A stretch of DNA of 9,913 nt from Kouleothrix aurantiaca. Lineage in GTDB: Bacteria > Chloroflexota > Chloroflexia > Chloroflexales > Roseiflexaceae. The notes beneath the pieces were generated by a model. That model saw only the letters and a program-made list of their open reading frames with translations. It searched no databases and was not told the origin of the DNA. The translations under genes were made by a program, and so were the position numbers. Below, piece after piece: positions 1 through 6,665 of the stretch; the stretch's first letter is position 1, and the number at the start of each line of letters is the position of its first letter. The stretch lies in NCBI GenBank assembly GCA_001399705.1, contig LJCR01000043.1, positions 1 through 9,913 on the forward strand, given 5' to 3'.

Positions 1-252
1 GGCCTCGGCCGCGGTCACGTCGGCGTCGGTGGCGGGCGCGGTGAGCTTGTCGAGGTTCGATTGCGCCTGCGTGACGCCGGCCTGCGACTGCGCGATGTCG
101 GCGGCGGTGCCGCCCTGCGTCAGCTTGGTCAGGCTGGCCTGCGCCTGGGTCACCGCCGCCTGCGCCTGGGTCAGGTCGCTCCTGGTGGGGTTCTTCAGCG
201 CGGCGACGGTCGCTTGTGCATCGTTCAGCGCGGCCTCGGCCTGGGCGATGTC
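1..252 (-). repeat. Ascending-arm coiled-coil repeats in the adaptor gene
   Basis: This encodes residues 322-405 of the adaptor. Units of about 25-28 residues recur, each with an Ala/Gln-rich helix of the form DxxQAxAxVxxAQxxLxxL followed by a short break (KNPTRSD, TQGGTAAD, TAPATDAD). The array runs off the left edge, so its full unit number is unknown. Confidence 0.7.
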
Positions 253-1215
253 GGAAACTTCTTTCTGGCGCGCGGCATCGTAGGCAACCTGGGCCTGCTG
301 GACGCTGTTCTGCGCGCTATCGAGCGCCGATTGCGCCTGCACAAACGTGTCGCTGTACTGGCGAGCCTGGGCGTCGTTCAGCTTATTCGGCACCGCCTTG
401 CCCTGCGAGTTGGTCTTGGTCGGCTGCACCGGGTCGTTGCCAGTGCTTTGGACATACTGCCAGTTTTGCAGCGCTGTCGAGTATTTCGACTGAGCCTGCG
501 TGAGCGAGTTCACCGCGTTCTGCAGCTGGATCTGCGCGTTCGTTTTGGCCTGCGAGGCGCTGTCGCGCGTGCTCTGCAAGCTGGTTTGCGCCTGGTCAAC
601 TTTCGACTGGGCGGCTTGCAGCGTGGCGGCGTCGGGGTTTTTCAGCGCGTCGAGCTTGGCCTGCGCGCTCGCCAGCGCAGCCTTGGCGCTCGAGATATCG
701 GCGGCGGTGGCGCTACCGGTTTTGGTCTGCTGAAGCTGCGCCTCGGCGCTGGCGAGCGCGGCCTTGGCATTCGCAATATCGGCCGGCGTGGTGGTGCCAT
801 CCTTGGTCTGGGCGAGCTTGGCCTGTGCGGCCTTGAGATTGGCCTGCGCCTGCTCGAGCGCGAGCTGCAAATCGCCAGCATCGATCGTCGCCAGTGCCTG
901 CCCGGCGCTCACCTGCTGCCCAACGGCCACATCAACCGAGGTGATCGTGCCGGCCTGCTGGAAGGGCAGCTCAACCGTGCGCGCCGCCGCCACCGCGCCG
1001 CTGCCGCTCACGCCAATCGTCATGGTGCCCTGCGTCACGCGCGCGAACGACGTTGTGGTGCTTGCGGTGCTGCGGCGCGTGGTATACCACCAGGCGCCCG
1101 CGGCGGCCAGAAGCGCCAGGCCAAGCGCAACCCACAGCCAGCGCCGCTGACGCAGGCTGCGCCACGGAGCCCGCAGGCGTTCGCGTGCTTGCGGCAATGG
1201 AGTGCTCACTCGCAT
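1..1215 (-). CDS. HlyD/MacA-like membrane-fusion (periplasmic adaptor) protein, C-terminus missing
   Basis: The reverse strand is open from ATG at 1215 to the left edge, giving 405 residues with no stop. A basic N-terminus (residues 1-25) is followed by one membrane segment (about 26-44, WLWVALGLALLAAAG) and then the first half of a biotinyl-lipoyl-like domain (about 80-112), with the typical AGTITSVDVAVGQQVSAGQ and ending LATIDAGDL. An Ala/Gln-rich coiled coil descends from about 113 to 250, turns through a Pro/Asn/Gly-rich section (about 255-283) and ascends from about 286. Such adaptors bridge an inner-membrane ABC or RND exporter to the outside. The second lipoyl half and the beta-barrel have not been reached by residue 405, so the coiled coil is long. 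An AAAGAAAGG Shine-Dalgarno-like tract lies 8 bases before ATG 1215; an ATG at 1222 is in another frame and closes after 83 codons. Transporter partners should lie to the left. MacA-type versus other HlyD subfamily cannot be decided here. Confidence 0.9.
   Translation of the reverse strand, partial: MRVSTPLPQARERLRAPWRSLRQRRWLWVALGLALLAAAGAWWYTTRRSTASTTTSFARVTQGTMTIGVSGSGAVAAARTVELPFQQAGTITSVDVAVGQQVSAGQALATIDAGDLQLALEQAQANLKAAQAKLAQTKDGTTTPADIANAKAALASAEAQLQQTKTGSATAADISSAKAALASAQAKLDALKNPDAATLQAAQSKVDQAQTSLQSTRDSASQAKTNAQIQLQNAVNSLTQAQSKYSTALQNWQYVQSTGNDPVQPTKTNSQGKAVPNKLNDAQARQYSDTFVQAQSALDSAQNSVQQAQVAYDAARQKEVSDIAQAEAALNDAQATVAALKNPTRSDLTQAQAAVTQAQASLTKLTQGGTAADIAQSQAGVTQAQSNLDKLTAPATDADVTAAEA
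568..876 (-). repeat. Descending-arm coiled-coil repeats in the adaptor gene
   Basis: This encodes residues 114-216. The clearest pair begins ADIANAKAALASAEAQL and ADISSAKAALASAQAKL, 27 residues (81 bp) apart. A flanking unit on each side is more diverged. The breaks between units are TKDGTTTP, TKTGSATA and LKNPDAAT. The unit size matches the ascending arm, which fits an antiparallel hairpin with matched arms. Confidence 0.7.
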
Positions 1216-1299
1216 AGTTCATGCCTTTCTTTCGACATCCGCGCCAGGCTCAACTTGCCAGGCGTATGCGTTTGCGCCAATACAAGCAGGCGGCTGTGA

Positions 1300-1360
1300 G
1301 CAACCCCTGCGCGTGTGACGCTGCGACCGCATGCCGAACGTCAACTCGCAACCCCTGCGC
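1300..1360. repeat. 13-bp direct repeat GCAACCCCTGCGC, two copies
   Basis: Exact copies lie at 1300-1312 and 1348-1360, 48 bp apart start to start, upstream of the adaptor start on its template side. A repeated site at this spacing could be a regulator-binding pair, but it could also be chance duplication in GC-rich DNA. Confidence 0.4.
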
Positions 1361-1481
1361 CCCAAGCGCACACTGTTACGATAGCAATCAAATATTCAGA
1401 AATTGTTAGGATCTATTATGAAGAAAATGAGAAAATGTGATGGGGACGGCCAAACGCTCATGAAGCCATCTCAGGAGGGTA

Positions 1482-1490
1482 TGGTATAAT
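1482..1490 (+). promoter_or_regulatory. Extended -10 promoter of the small membrane protein/WYL unit
   Basis: TGGTATAAT is a perfect TGnTATAAT extended -10 with the hexamer at 1485-1490. There is no good -35 hexamer 17-18 bases upstream, which extended -10 promoters tolerate. Transcription would start near 1497, giving a leader of about 58 nt before the ATG at 1555. Confidence 0.7.
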
Positions 1491-1554
1491 ACGCTCCAGT
1501 GGCCGCGCATCGAACGGCCAAGCACGACTATTTCGCACGTTGGAGGATAGACGA

Positions 1555-1851
1555 ATGCCACCGCACACCCGCTCACAGCGCCGGCGCCAGGCGGCCCGCC
1601 CCCAGGCCCGCCCCGACGTGAGTGTTGAAACGCCTTCATACACCGGCACCACGAGCACACTCGAAGCGCCGGCAATGCCTGCCGCCCGCCCGGCCCGCAC
1701 CGCGCGCCGCGTGCTGAGCCGCCCCGCGCCTGAGCCGGTCGACTACACTGCCGACTACACGGCAGCCCGCCGCGACCTGCGCTGGATCGCGATCTGGACG
1801 GTGCTGCTGTTTGTGGCCATGGTTGCGCTCAAGTTTTCGGGCATCGTCTAG
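1555..1851 (+). CDS. Small basic single-pass membrane protein of unknown function
   Basis: The product is 98 residues. ATG 1555 is chosen because a strong GGAGGA (1542-1547) lies 7-8 bases upstream; the in-frame TTG at 1540 sits before that site and is unlikely. Residues 1-75 are Arg/Pro/Ala-rich, low in complexity and probably disordered in the cytoplasm. They include a duplicated DYTADYTAARRDLRW just before one hydrophobic segment at about 77-97 (WIAIWTVLLFVAMVALKF), which nearly ends the protein. By the positive-inside rule the N-terminus is cytoplasmic. I do not recognise a named family, although a short cytoplasmic region, an RRDLRxI-type motif and a terminal helix feel familiar from Chloroflexota hypothetical proteins. 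It probably forms a transcription unit with the following regulator: stop at 1851, regulator start 9 or 54 nt later. No function can be assigned. Confidence 0.75.
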   Translation: MPPHTRSQRRRQAARPQARPDVSVETPSYTGTTSTLEAPAMPAARPARTARRVLSRPAPEPVDYTADYTAARRDLRWIAIWTVLLFVAMVALKFSGIV

Positions 1852-1905
1852 CAGAGGCGATTGGCGGCTTGCGCACGATCGGAAGCCGTCCATCGTACAT
1901 CGACT

Positions 1906-2880
1906 GTGGATCGCATCCAGAGCAAGGCCGCGCGCCTGCAGCGTATCGAGCACCGCCTGTATAACGCGCCGCGCGGCTTGCGCGTGGCCGATCTGGCCGA
2001 ATACTGCGGAGTCGACCGGCGCACGATCTACCGCGACCTGCAGGCGCTCGAAGAAATGGGCGCGCCGATCTGGCAGAACGATGGGCGCTACGGCATCGAC
2101 CGCGAGTCCTACCTCTCGACCATTCGCCTTAACCTGAACGAGGCCGTTGCGCTGTTCTTTGCGGCGCGCCTGCTGGCCCACCACAGCGACGAGCATAACC
2201 CCAATGTCGTTTCGGCGCTGAACAAGCTCGCCGCCGGCCTGCCCGACACCACCATCTCCAGCCACATGGGCCGCGTCGCCGAGATCATTCGCGCGCGCCC
2301 GCTGCGCGCCGACTATGTGCGCGTGCTCGACGCAGTGACGCGCGCCTGGGCCGACCGCCACAAGGTGCTTATTCGCTACCGCGCCGCCAGCGGCGAGCTG
2401 ACCGAGCGCGTGATCTGCCCCTACTTCCTCGAAGTGTCGCGCAGCGAGCCAGCCTCGTATGTGATCGCCTACGACGATCTGCGCGGGGCCTTGCGCACCT
2501 TCAAGCTCGAACGCGTGGCCGACGCCGAGCTGCTTGGCAGCACCTACACCATCCCCGACGATTTCGACCCTTACGCGCACCTGGCTGCGGCCTGGGGCGT
2601 GATGAACGAGGTTGAAGTTGAGGTGCGCCTGCGCTTTTCACCACTGGTCGCGCCGCGCGTGCGCGAAAGCGTGTGGCACCACAGCCAGCGCCTGAACGAT
2701 ACGCCTAACGGTGGCTGCGAGCTTGAAATGCGTGTCGGCGGCATTCGCGAAGTGCGCTCGTGGGTGCTGAGCTGGGGCGCGGATGTTGAGGTGCTGGCCC
2801 CGGCACAGCTGCGCGACGAAGTGGCCGACCATGCCCGCCGCATGAGCGAGCAGTATGCCGTGGCGCGCCCCGCCGCCTAG
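1906..2880 (+). CDS. HTH-WYL-WCX family transcriptional regulator
   Basis: This is a cytoplasmic DNA-binding protein of the WYL (YafY/PafBC-like) type. From GTG 1906 it is 324 residues. A winged helix-turn-helix spans about 23-65 (VADLAEYCGVDRRTIYRDL is the recognition part). A WYL sensor domain spans about 140-215, with core RYRAASGELTERVICPY and the downstream arginine segment LRTFKLERV. A WCX C-terminal domain covers about 233-315. The motif that gives the family its name reads S-Y-V here (residues 184-186, SYVIAYDD), a departure from W-Y-L. WYL domains bind nucleic acid or small ligands and tune the HTH; the ligand here is unknown. Start: VDRIQSKAARL is how this family usually begins, so GTG 1906 is preferred. 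A TTG at 1861 would add 15 residues, with AGAGG only 3 bases upstream. Neither start has a well-spaced ribosome site, so coupling to the preceding gene is likely. The target genes cannot be read from the sequence. Confidence 0.9.
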   Translation: MDRIQSKAARLQRIEHRLYNAPRGLRVADLAEYCGVDRRTIYRDLQALEEMGAPIWQNDGRYGIDRESYLSTIRLNLNEAVALFFAARLLAHHSDEHNPNVVSALNKLAAGLPDTTISSHMGRVAEIIRARPLRADYVRVLDAVTRAWADRHKVLIRYRAASGELTERVICPYFLEVSRSEPASYVIAYDDLRGALRTFKLERVADAELLGSTYTIPDDFDPYAHLAAAWGVMNEVEVEVRLRFSPLVAPRVRESVWHHSQRLNDTPNGGCELEMRVGGIREVRSWVLSWGADVEVLAPAQLRDEVADHARRMSEQYAVARPAA

Positions 2881-2895
2881 CGTGTTTTCAGCGCA

Positions 2896-2922
2896 GGGAT
2901 TTGGGAGATGGGGAATAGGGGG
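2896..2922 (+). other. Four-tract G-quadruplex motif
   Basis: Four G-runs at 2896-2898, 2903-2905, 2910-2913 and 2918-2922 are separated by three 4-base loops (ATTT, AGAT, AATA). This satisfies the standard G3+N1-7 definition. It lies 15 bases after the WYL stop on the sense strand, so it could fold in the mRNA 3' end as well as in DNA. Confidence 0.65.
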
Positions 2923-2941
2923 TGGTGATTACGACGACCAA

Positions 2942-2960
2942 CCCTGCGACAAGTTCAGGG
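2942..2960. repeat. Short inverted repeat CCCTG/CAGGG, interspersed-repeat-like
   Basis: CCCTG (2942-2946) and CAGGG (2956-2960) flank CGACAAGTT. The core CGACAAGTTCAGGGCAGG resembles an interspersed repeat that I have seen in intergenic regions of several bacterial groups. CCCTGCG (2942-2948) can also pair with CGCAGGG at 2892-2898, enclosing the G-run tract. Confidence 0.4.
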
Positions 2961-2990
2961 CAGGCCGACCACTGACGACGGGTGCCTAAC

Positions 2991-3016
2991 CTTTCGTCCT
3001 TCATCTTTCGTCCTTC
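2991..3016. repeat. 12-bp direct repeat CTTTCGTCCTTC, two copies
   Basis: Exact copies at 2991-3002 and 3005-3016 have a 14-bp period, and the last is followed by another GTTGG. Pyrimidine-rich simple repeats of this kind are typical intergenic filler and show no coding or regulatory sign. Confidence 0.6.
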
Positions 3017-3050
3017 GTTGGAGCGAGCACAAACGAACTCCCGCAAACAT

Positions 3051-3070
3051 GCGTCGATCCCTCTCGACGC
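3051..3070. repeat. 7-bp inverted repeat GCGTCGA-6-TCGACGC
   Basis: GCGTCGA (3051-3057) and TCGACGC (3064-3070) are perfect complements across a 6-base spacer (TCCCTC). There is no following T-run, so an intrinsic terminator is unlikely. The perfect dyad is compatible with a dimeric regulator site upstream of the beta-helix gene. Confidence 0.4.
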
Positions 3071-3097
3071 GCAATCAACGAGCAGGTATGCCCACTC

Positions 3098-3114
3098 TAC
3101 GATCCGCTATCGTA
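3098..3114. repeat. 6-bp inverted repeat TACGAT-5-ATCGTA
   Basis: TACGAT (3098-3103) and ATCGTA (3109-3114) are perfect complements around CCGCT. The dyad lies about 80-95 bases upstream of the probable -10 at 3194-3199. It is a possible operator, but short enough to occur by chance. Confidence 0.35.
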
Positions 3115-3190
3115 ATTTCCCCGCTTCGTGAAACTTTACACATCAACAGTCTTTCAGTACTTCTTTCCTAGTCATAACGCTTGCCCTGTG

Positions 3191-3199
3191 TGATAGAAT
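3191..3199 (+). promoter_or_regulatory. Probable extended -10 promoter of the first beta-helix gene
   Basis: TGATAGAAT fits TGnTATAAT with one mismatch (TAGAAT at 3194-3199). No good -35 is present at 17-18 bases. Transcription from about 3206 would give a leader of about 60 nt, close to that of the promoter at 1482-1490. TATAGT at 3219-3224 is a weaker alternative. Confidence 0.45.
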
Positions 3200-3265
3200 A
3201 AGCGGCAGTAGTTCCCACTATAGTATTATTAATTGCCGTTTTGCACCTAGGAGAGGAGCGCCCTC

Positions 3266-6200
3266 ATGATTCATTCACGCCGTACGCTTGCGTGGTCGCT
3301 CATTCTTGCGCTGTTATGCGCATCAATGGCGATCGCGCAGCGCCCGCCAACGGCGCACGCAGCAGCACTTACCTATGTGGTCGATCTGGCCACCGATGCT
3401 GGAATTGGTGCCACCCCGGTCTGCGACACAGAAACCGCCGATGACTGCACGCTGCGCCAGGCAATTCTGAAAGCAAATAGCGATGGCGTAAGCAGCGCAA
3501 TTACGTTTGGTATTCCAGAAGATGATACTGATCCCAATTATGGCTACAATGGCAGTACCGGGCGCTGGACGATTACACCTGCCAGCGCGCTGCCCCCAGT
3601 CAGTGGCAGCGAAACAACCATTAATGGCTTGAATAATAATGCCGTCGGCACGCCACGCATGGTGATTGATGGTTCGGGCCTGAGCGGCGGTGGCGTTGGG
3701 CTGCGCTTGAATTCAGCAAATAATATTGTACAGAACTTGATTATTGTTGGCTTTACTGGTTCAAATACCGCTGGCATTGGCATTCGTATTGATGGGTCGA
3801 GCAGCGCCAATAATCAGGTGTATGGCAATTATATTGGCAATTTCCCCGGCGGCGGCACCCAGCCAAACACCTATGCCGGCATCCAGATTGATAACCAGGC
3901 GCACGACAACACGATTGGCCTGAGCAGCAACCCGGGCGAGCGCAATGTCATCGCCGGCAACACTGGCGATGGCATTCGCCTGCAAAATGCGCCAAACAAC
4001 AAAATTTATGGCAACTACATTGGTCTGGGCCTGGGTGCCAGCTTCGTCACAACGCCGATGCCAAACAGCCTGAATGGCATTACCGTCGTGGACAGCAGCG
4101 GCACCCAGATCGGCAGCATGACCGCTTCCCAGCGCAACGTTGTTTCGGGCAACACCGGCAACGGCGTTGAGCTAACTGGCGACGGCTCGACCAACAACAC
4201 GGTTGCTGGCAACTATATTGGCACGAATGAAATCGGCTCGACGGATCAGGGCAATGGCGGCAGTGGCGTGCGGATCGCCAGCGGCGCAAGCAACAACAAC
4301 GTGTTTGGCAGCGCCGGCGCCAATTCTTTGATCAGCGGCAACGGCGGCTATGGCGTGCTGATCACCGACGACAGCAGCACTGGCAACAAAATTTACAACA
4401 CCTATATTGGCACAAATGCCGGCGGCACGGTCGCCCGCCCGAACGACCTGGGCGGCGTGTTCGTGCGCGACAACGCCAGCAACAACCAGATCGGTATTGC
4501 CGGGCAGGGCAACACGATTGCCGGCAATAAAGGCTATGGCGTAGCGTTTGGCCGCAGCACCGTGGGCTACACCGCCATCTCGGGCAATATTGTCGCGTCG
4601 AACCGGATTGGTCTGACGCCGCTGGCGACCGCCGTGCTGAGCAACACGCTTGGCGGCATTCTGGTGGGCGATGGCACAACCAACACGCAGCTCGGCGTGG
4701 CCGGCGCGGGCAACCAGATCGCGGGCAATGGCGGGCCGGGCATCACAATCTCTGGCAGCGGCGTGTTCAGCGCGACGATCAGCAGCAATACGATCGGCCT
4801 GCGCCGCGCCGCCAGCAATGGCCCTTTCACCACCGCCGCAGGCAACAACGGCGACGGCATTCTGATCAACAACGACGCGCATGATATCCTGATTGGCACC
4901 AGTGCCGACAGCGCCAACACCATTGCCGGCAACAAAGGCAATGGCATCCACGTCAGCGGCAACAAAGCCAAGCTGGTGTCGATCAAGCAGAATTATATCG
5001 GCGTAGCATTCAGCAGCAACGCCTACGTGGCCCTGCCGAACACGCAGAATGGCGTGCTTGCCGACGGCGGCGCGCAGCAGGTTACCATTCAGAACAACCA
5101 CATTTCACATAATGCACTCAAGGGCATCGCACTTTCGCCCAACGCGCCTGCGCCCGGCGGCAGCAGCACCAACGCCAACCATGACATCGACCCACCAGTT
5201 GGCATTCGGCTGAACCAGAACGGCCAGCTGACCGGCCGCGTGACCAAGACCGGCACCAGCGACGCATGTGTGCTGCCCTGTACGATTCAGCTCTTTACCA
5301 CCGACCCGGCCGCGCTCGACGGGCAGGGCCGCGATTTCGTGTCGCAGCAGATCACCTCGAACGGCTACTTTACGTTTACGCTGGGCAGCCTGCCGCCGCA
5401 GCTGGCGCTCACCGCCACCGACAAGGATGGCAACACCTCGGAGTTTAGCGGGCTGGACACGCAGATTGGCCCGATTGACCTGCAGGATGCCAACCCGAGC
5501 ACGCAGAACGCCATCCCGGGCCAGGTCGTCACGTACACGCACGAGCTGGTGAACAACGGCACCGTTGATCTGCTCGACCTGAAGCTGAGCGCGGTTTCGT
5601 CGCGCAAGTGGCCGATCAAGACCGTGCCGGCGCTTGGCAATGTCTTCTCGCTGGCGGCTGGCGAAACCAAGCTCATCACGCTGACGCTGACGCTGCCATT
5701 TGGCCACGACCCGCGCGTGCTGGCCGGGCCGCCGCCCGACCTGACTGCGCTGACGGTGCGCTCGACGCGCTTTGTGACTGTCACCGACACAGTGACCGAC
5801 ACGACCAACGTCCTGCCGAAGTTCGATCTGGTGGTGACGCCGCTGGAGCGCGAAGGCTTTGGCGCGCCCGACTCGTCGAGCAATATTGTGCGCTACGTAC
5901 ACAAACTCGTGAACAAGGGCAATGTCACCCAGACGGTGCAGGTGCAAACCCGCAGCGTGCGCAACTGGCTCACCGAGGTCAGCACCGACACGATCACGCT
6001 GGCACCGGGCGACGACAACGCCAAGTTCCTGACGGTGAGCGTGACCGTGCCATCGGGCACGCAGGCCGGCACCACCGAGACGACGTTTATCGACCTGATC
6101 GTGCCGAGCGACCCCGGCGAAAGCCAGACGCTCACCGACACGACCCATGCCGAGCTGACGCCCAGCGCGCTCCTGCTCCACGATGGTGACATCGACGGCG

Positions 6201-6562
6201 AGGCTGGCGCGGGCCAGAAGGCCACCTTCTTCTACATTGTGGAGAACCGCAGCAACGGCCCGGCAACCTTCTCGCTTGAAGGTTCGGGCGCGCTCGGCAG
6301 CGACGTGACCTTCCGGCGCACGGATGGCGGCAGTTTTGGCGCGAACTACTCGTTCACAGTCGGCAATACGCCGGGCGAGAACACCGTACGCTTCGCAATG
6401 GAAGTGACGCTCAACCCGAACCTGATCATCGGCAACACCGAAACCGTGACGGTGCTGCTGCTCGACTTCGATCAGCGTATTCGCCAGGCCGCGCAAAACC
6501 GTATTGTGATCAATGCCAACGCCATGGCGCCGCGGCAGTACATCCCGATCGCAACGAACTAG
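3266..6562 (+). CDS. Secreted CSLREA-type right-handed beta-helix protein with NEW3-like repeats
   Basis: The 1098-residue product has a signal peptide (basic MIHSRR, hydrophobic about 8-24, cleavage near AIA or AHA, residues 24-33). Residues 53-67 hold a cysteine pair (C53, C61) and CTLRQAI, a variant of the CSLREA segment. A right-handed parallel beta-helix covers about 120-625, with many turns of the form NNxIxGNYIGT and NVIAGNxGxGIxI. A linker domain at about 640-730 has C668/C672 and ends TATDKDGNTSEFSG. Three beta-sandwich modules of NEW3/CARDB type follow (about 738-850, 852-965, 970-1085), then a short tail, RQYIPIATN. No transmembrane anchor, LPxTG signal or catalytic residues are seen, so an adhesive, carbohydrate-binding or structural surface role is inference. 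AGGAGAGGAG lies 7 bases before the ATG. The 5' part is distinctly AT-richer than the 3' part. A paralogue follows directly. Confidence 0.88.
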   Translation: MIHSRRTLAWSLILALLCASMAIAQRPPTAHAAALTYVVDLATDAGIGATPVCDTETADDCTLRQAILKANSDGVSSAITFGIPEDDTDPNYGYNGSTGRWTITPASALPPVSGSETTINGLNNNAVGTPRMVIDGSGLSGGGVGLRLNSANNIVQNLIIVGFTGSNTAGIGIRIDGSSSANNQVYGNYIGNFPGGGTQPNTYAGIQIDNQAHDNTIGLSSNPGERNVIAGNTGDGIRLQNAPNNKIYGNYIGLGLGASFVTTPMPNSLNGITVVDSSGTQIGSMTASQRNVVSGNTGNGVELTGDGSTNNTVAGNYIGTNEIGSTDQGNGGSGVRIASGASNNNVFGSAGANSLISGNGGYGVLITDDSSTGNKIYNTYIGTNAGGTVARPNDLGGVFVRDNASNNQIGIAGQGNTIAGNKGYGVAFGRSTVGYTAISGNIVASNRIGLTPLATAVLSNTLGGILVGDGTTNTQLGVAGAGNQIAGNGGPGITISGSGVFSATISSNTIGLRRAASNGPFTTAAGNNGDGILINNDAHDILIGTSADSANTIAGNKGNGIHVSGNKAKLVSIKQNYIGVAFSSNAYVALPNTQNGVLADGGAQQVTIQNNHISHNALKGIALSPNAPAPGGSSTNANHDIDPPVGIRLNQNGQLTGRVTKTGTSDACVLPCTIQLFTTDPAALDGQGRDFVSQQITSNGYFTFTLGSLPPQLALTATDKDGNTSEFSGLDTQIGPIDLQDANPSTQNAIPGQVVTYTHELVNNGTVDLLDLKLSAVSSRKWPIKTVPALGNVFSLAAGETKLITLTLTLPFGHDPRVLAGPPPDLTALTVRSTRFVTVTDTVTDTTNVLPKFDLVVTPLEREGFGAPDSSSNIVRYVHKLVNKGNVTQTVQVQTRSVRNWLTEVSTDTITLAPGDDNAKFLTVSVTVPSGTQAGTTETTFIDLIVPSDPGESQTLTDTTHAELTPSALLLHDGDIDGEAGAGQKATFFYIVENRSNGPATFSLEGSGALGSDVTFRRTDGGSFGANYSFTVGNTPGENTVRFAMEVTLNPNLIIGNTETVTVLLLDFDQRIRQAAQNRIVINANAMAPRQYIPIATN

Positions 6563-6592
6563 GCAACCGTACGTCTTCACCCATTGCAGGCA

Positions 6593-6630
6593 GCGGAGGA
6601 GCGAGGCGCAGGAAGCCCTCGCTCCTCCGC
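6593..6630. terminator. Perfect 14-bp stem-loop between the two beta-helix genes
   Basis: GCGGAGGAGCGAGG (6593-6606) pairs perfectly with CCTCGCTCCTCCGC (6617-6630) around a 10-base loop, starting 30 bases after the stop at 6562. No T-run follows immediately (CTAAGCAG), so it may be a weak or partial terminator, or an mRNA-stabilising hairpin separating expression of the two genes. Confidence 0.6.
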
Positions 6631-6665
6631 CTAAGCAGTGGCATATTTTCGAGAAGGAGGGCGCT

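Larger units (their letters stand above)
1216..1554. other. Divergent intergenic region between adaptor and small membrane protein
   Basis: The 339 bp between the two divergent starts hold no gene I can support. About 1376-1440 is AT-rich compared with its surroundings and probably contains the leftward promoter of the adaptor. CATAAT on the minus strand (1420-1415) is a possible -10 but has no convincing -35. The rightward promoter at 1482-1490 and a 13-bp direct repeat are listed separately. Confidence 0.6.
2881..3265. other. Intergenic region between WYL gene and first beta-helix gene
   Basis: These 385 bp carry no supportable gene. The first 140 bp (2881-3020) are low-complexity filler: a G-run tract, a short hairpin-forming element and a CTTTCGTCCTTC direct repeat. 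The second part (about 3030-3265) is more AT-rich and looks regulatory, with two compact inverted repeats, a probable promoter and a strong ribosome binding site (AGGAGAGGAG, 3249-3258) 7 bases before ATG 3266. No obvious intrinsic terminator follows the WYL gene. Confidence 0.6.

Noticed and set aside
61..1299. 412-codon open frame on the plus strand
   Set aside because: It lies antisense to the adaptor coding frame, whose translation shows a membrane segment, lipoyl motif and coiled coil. The plus-strand product is Arg/Leu-rich with no recognisable domain, as expected for a GC-rich shadow frame.
1636..2580. 314-codon open frame on the minus strand
   Set aside because: It overlaps the WYL regulator and small membrane protein on the opposite strand; only the plus-strand products show recognisable domains.
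2942..3016. Short repeats considered as a CRISPR or attachment site
   Set aside because: There are only two 12-bp copies with a 2-bp gap and no spacers, and no integrase or cas gene is in the window.
4172..5101. 309-codon open frame on the minus strand
   Set aside because: It is a mirror of the beta-helix repeats of the first gene (Ala/Val/Asp-rich) and has no independent evidence.
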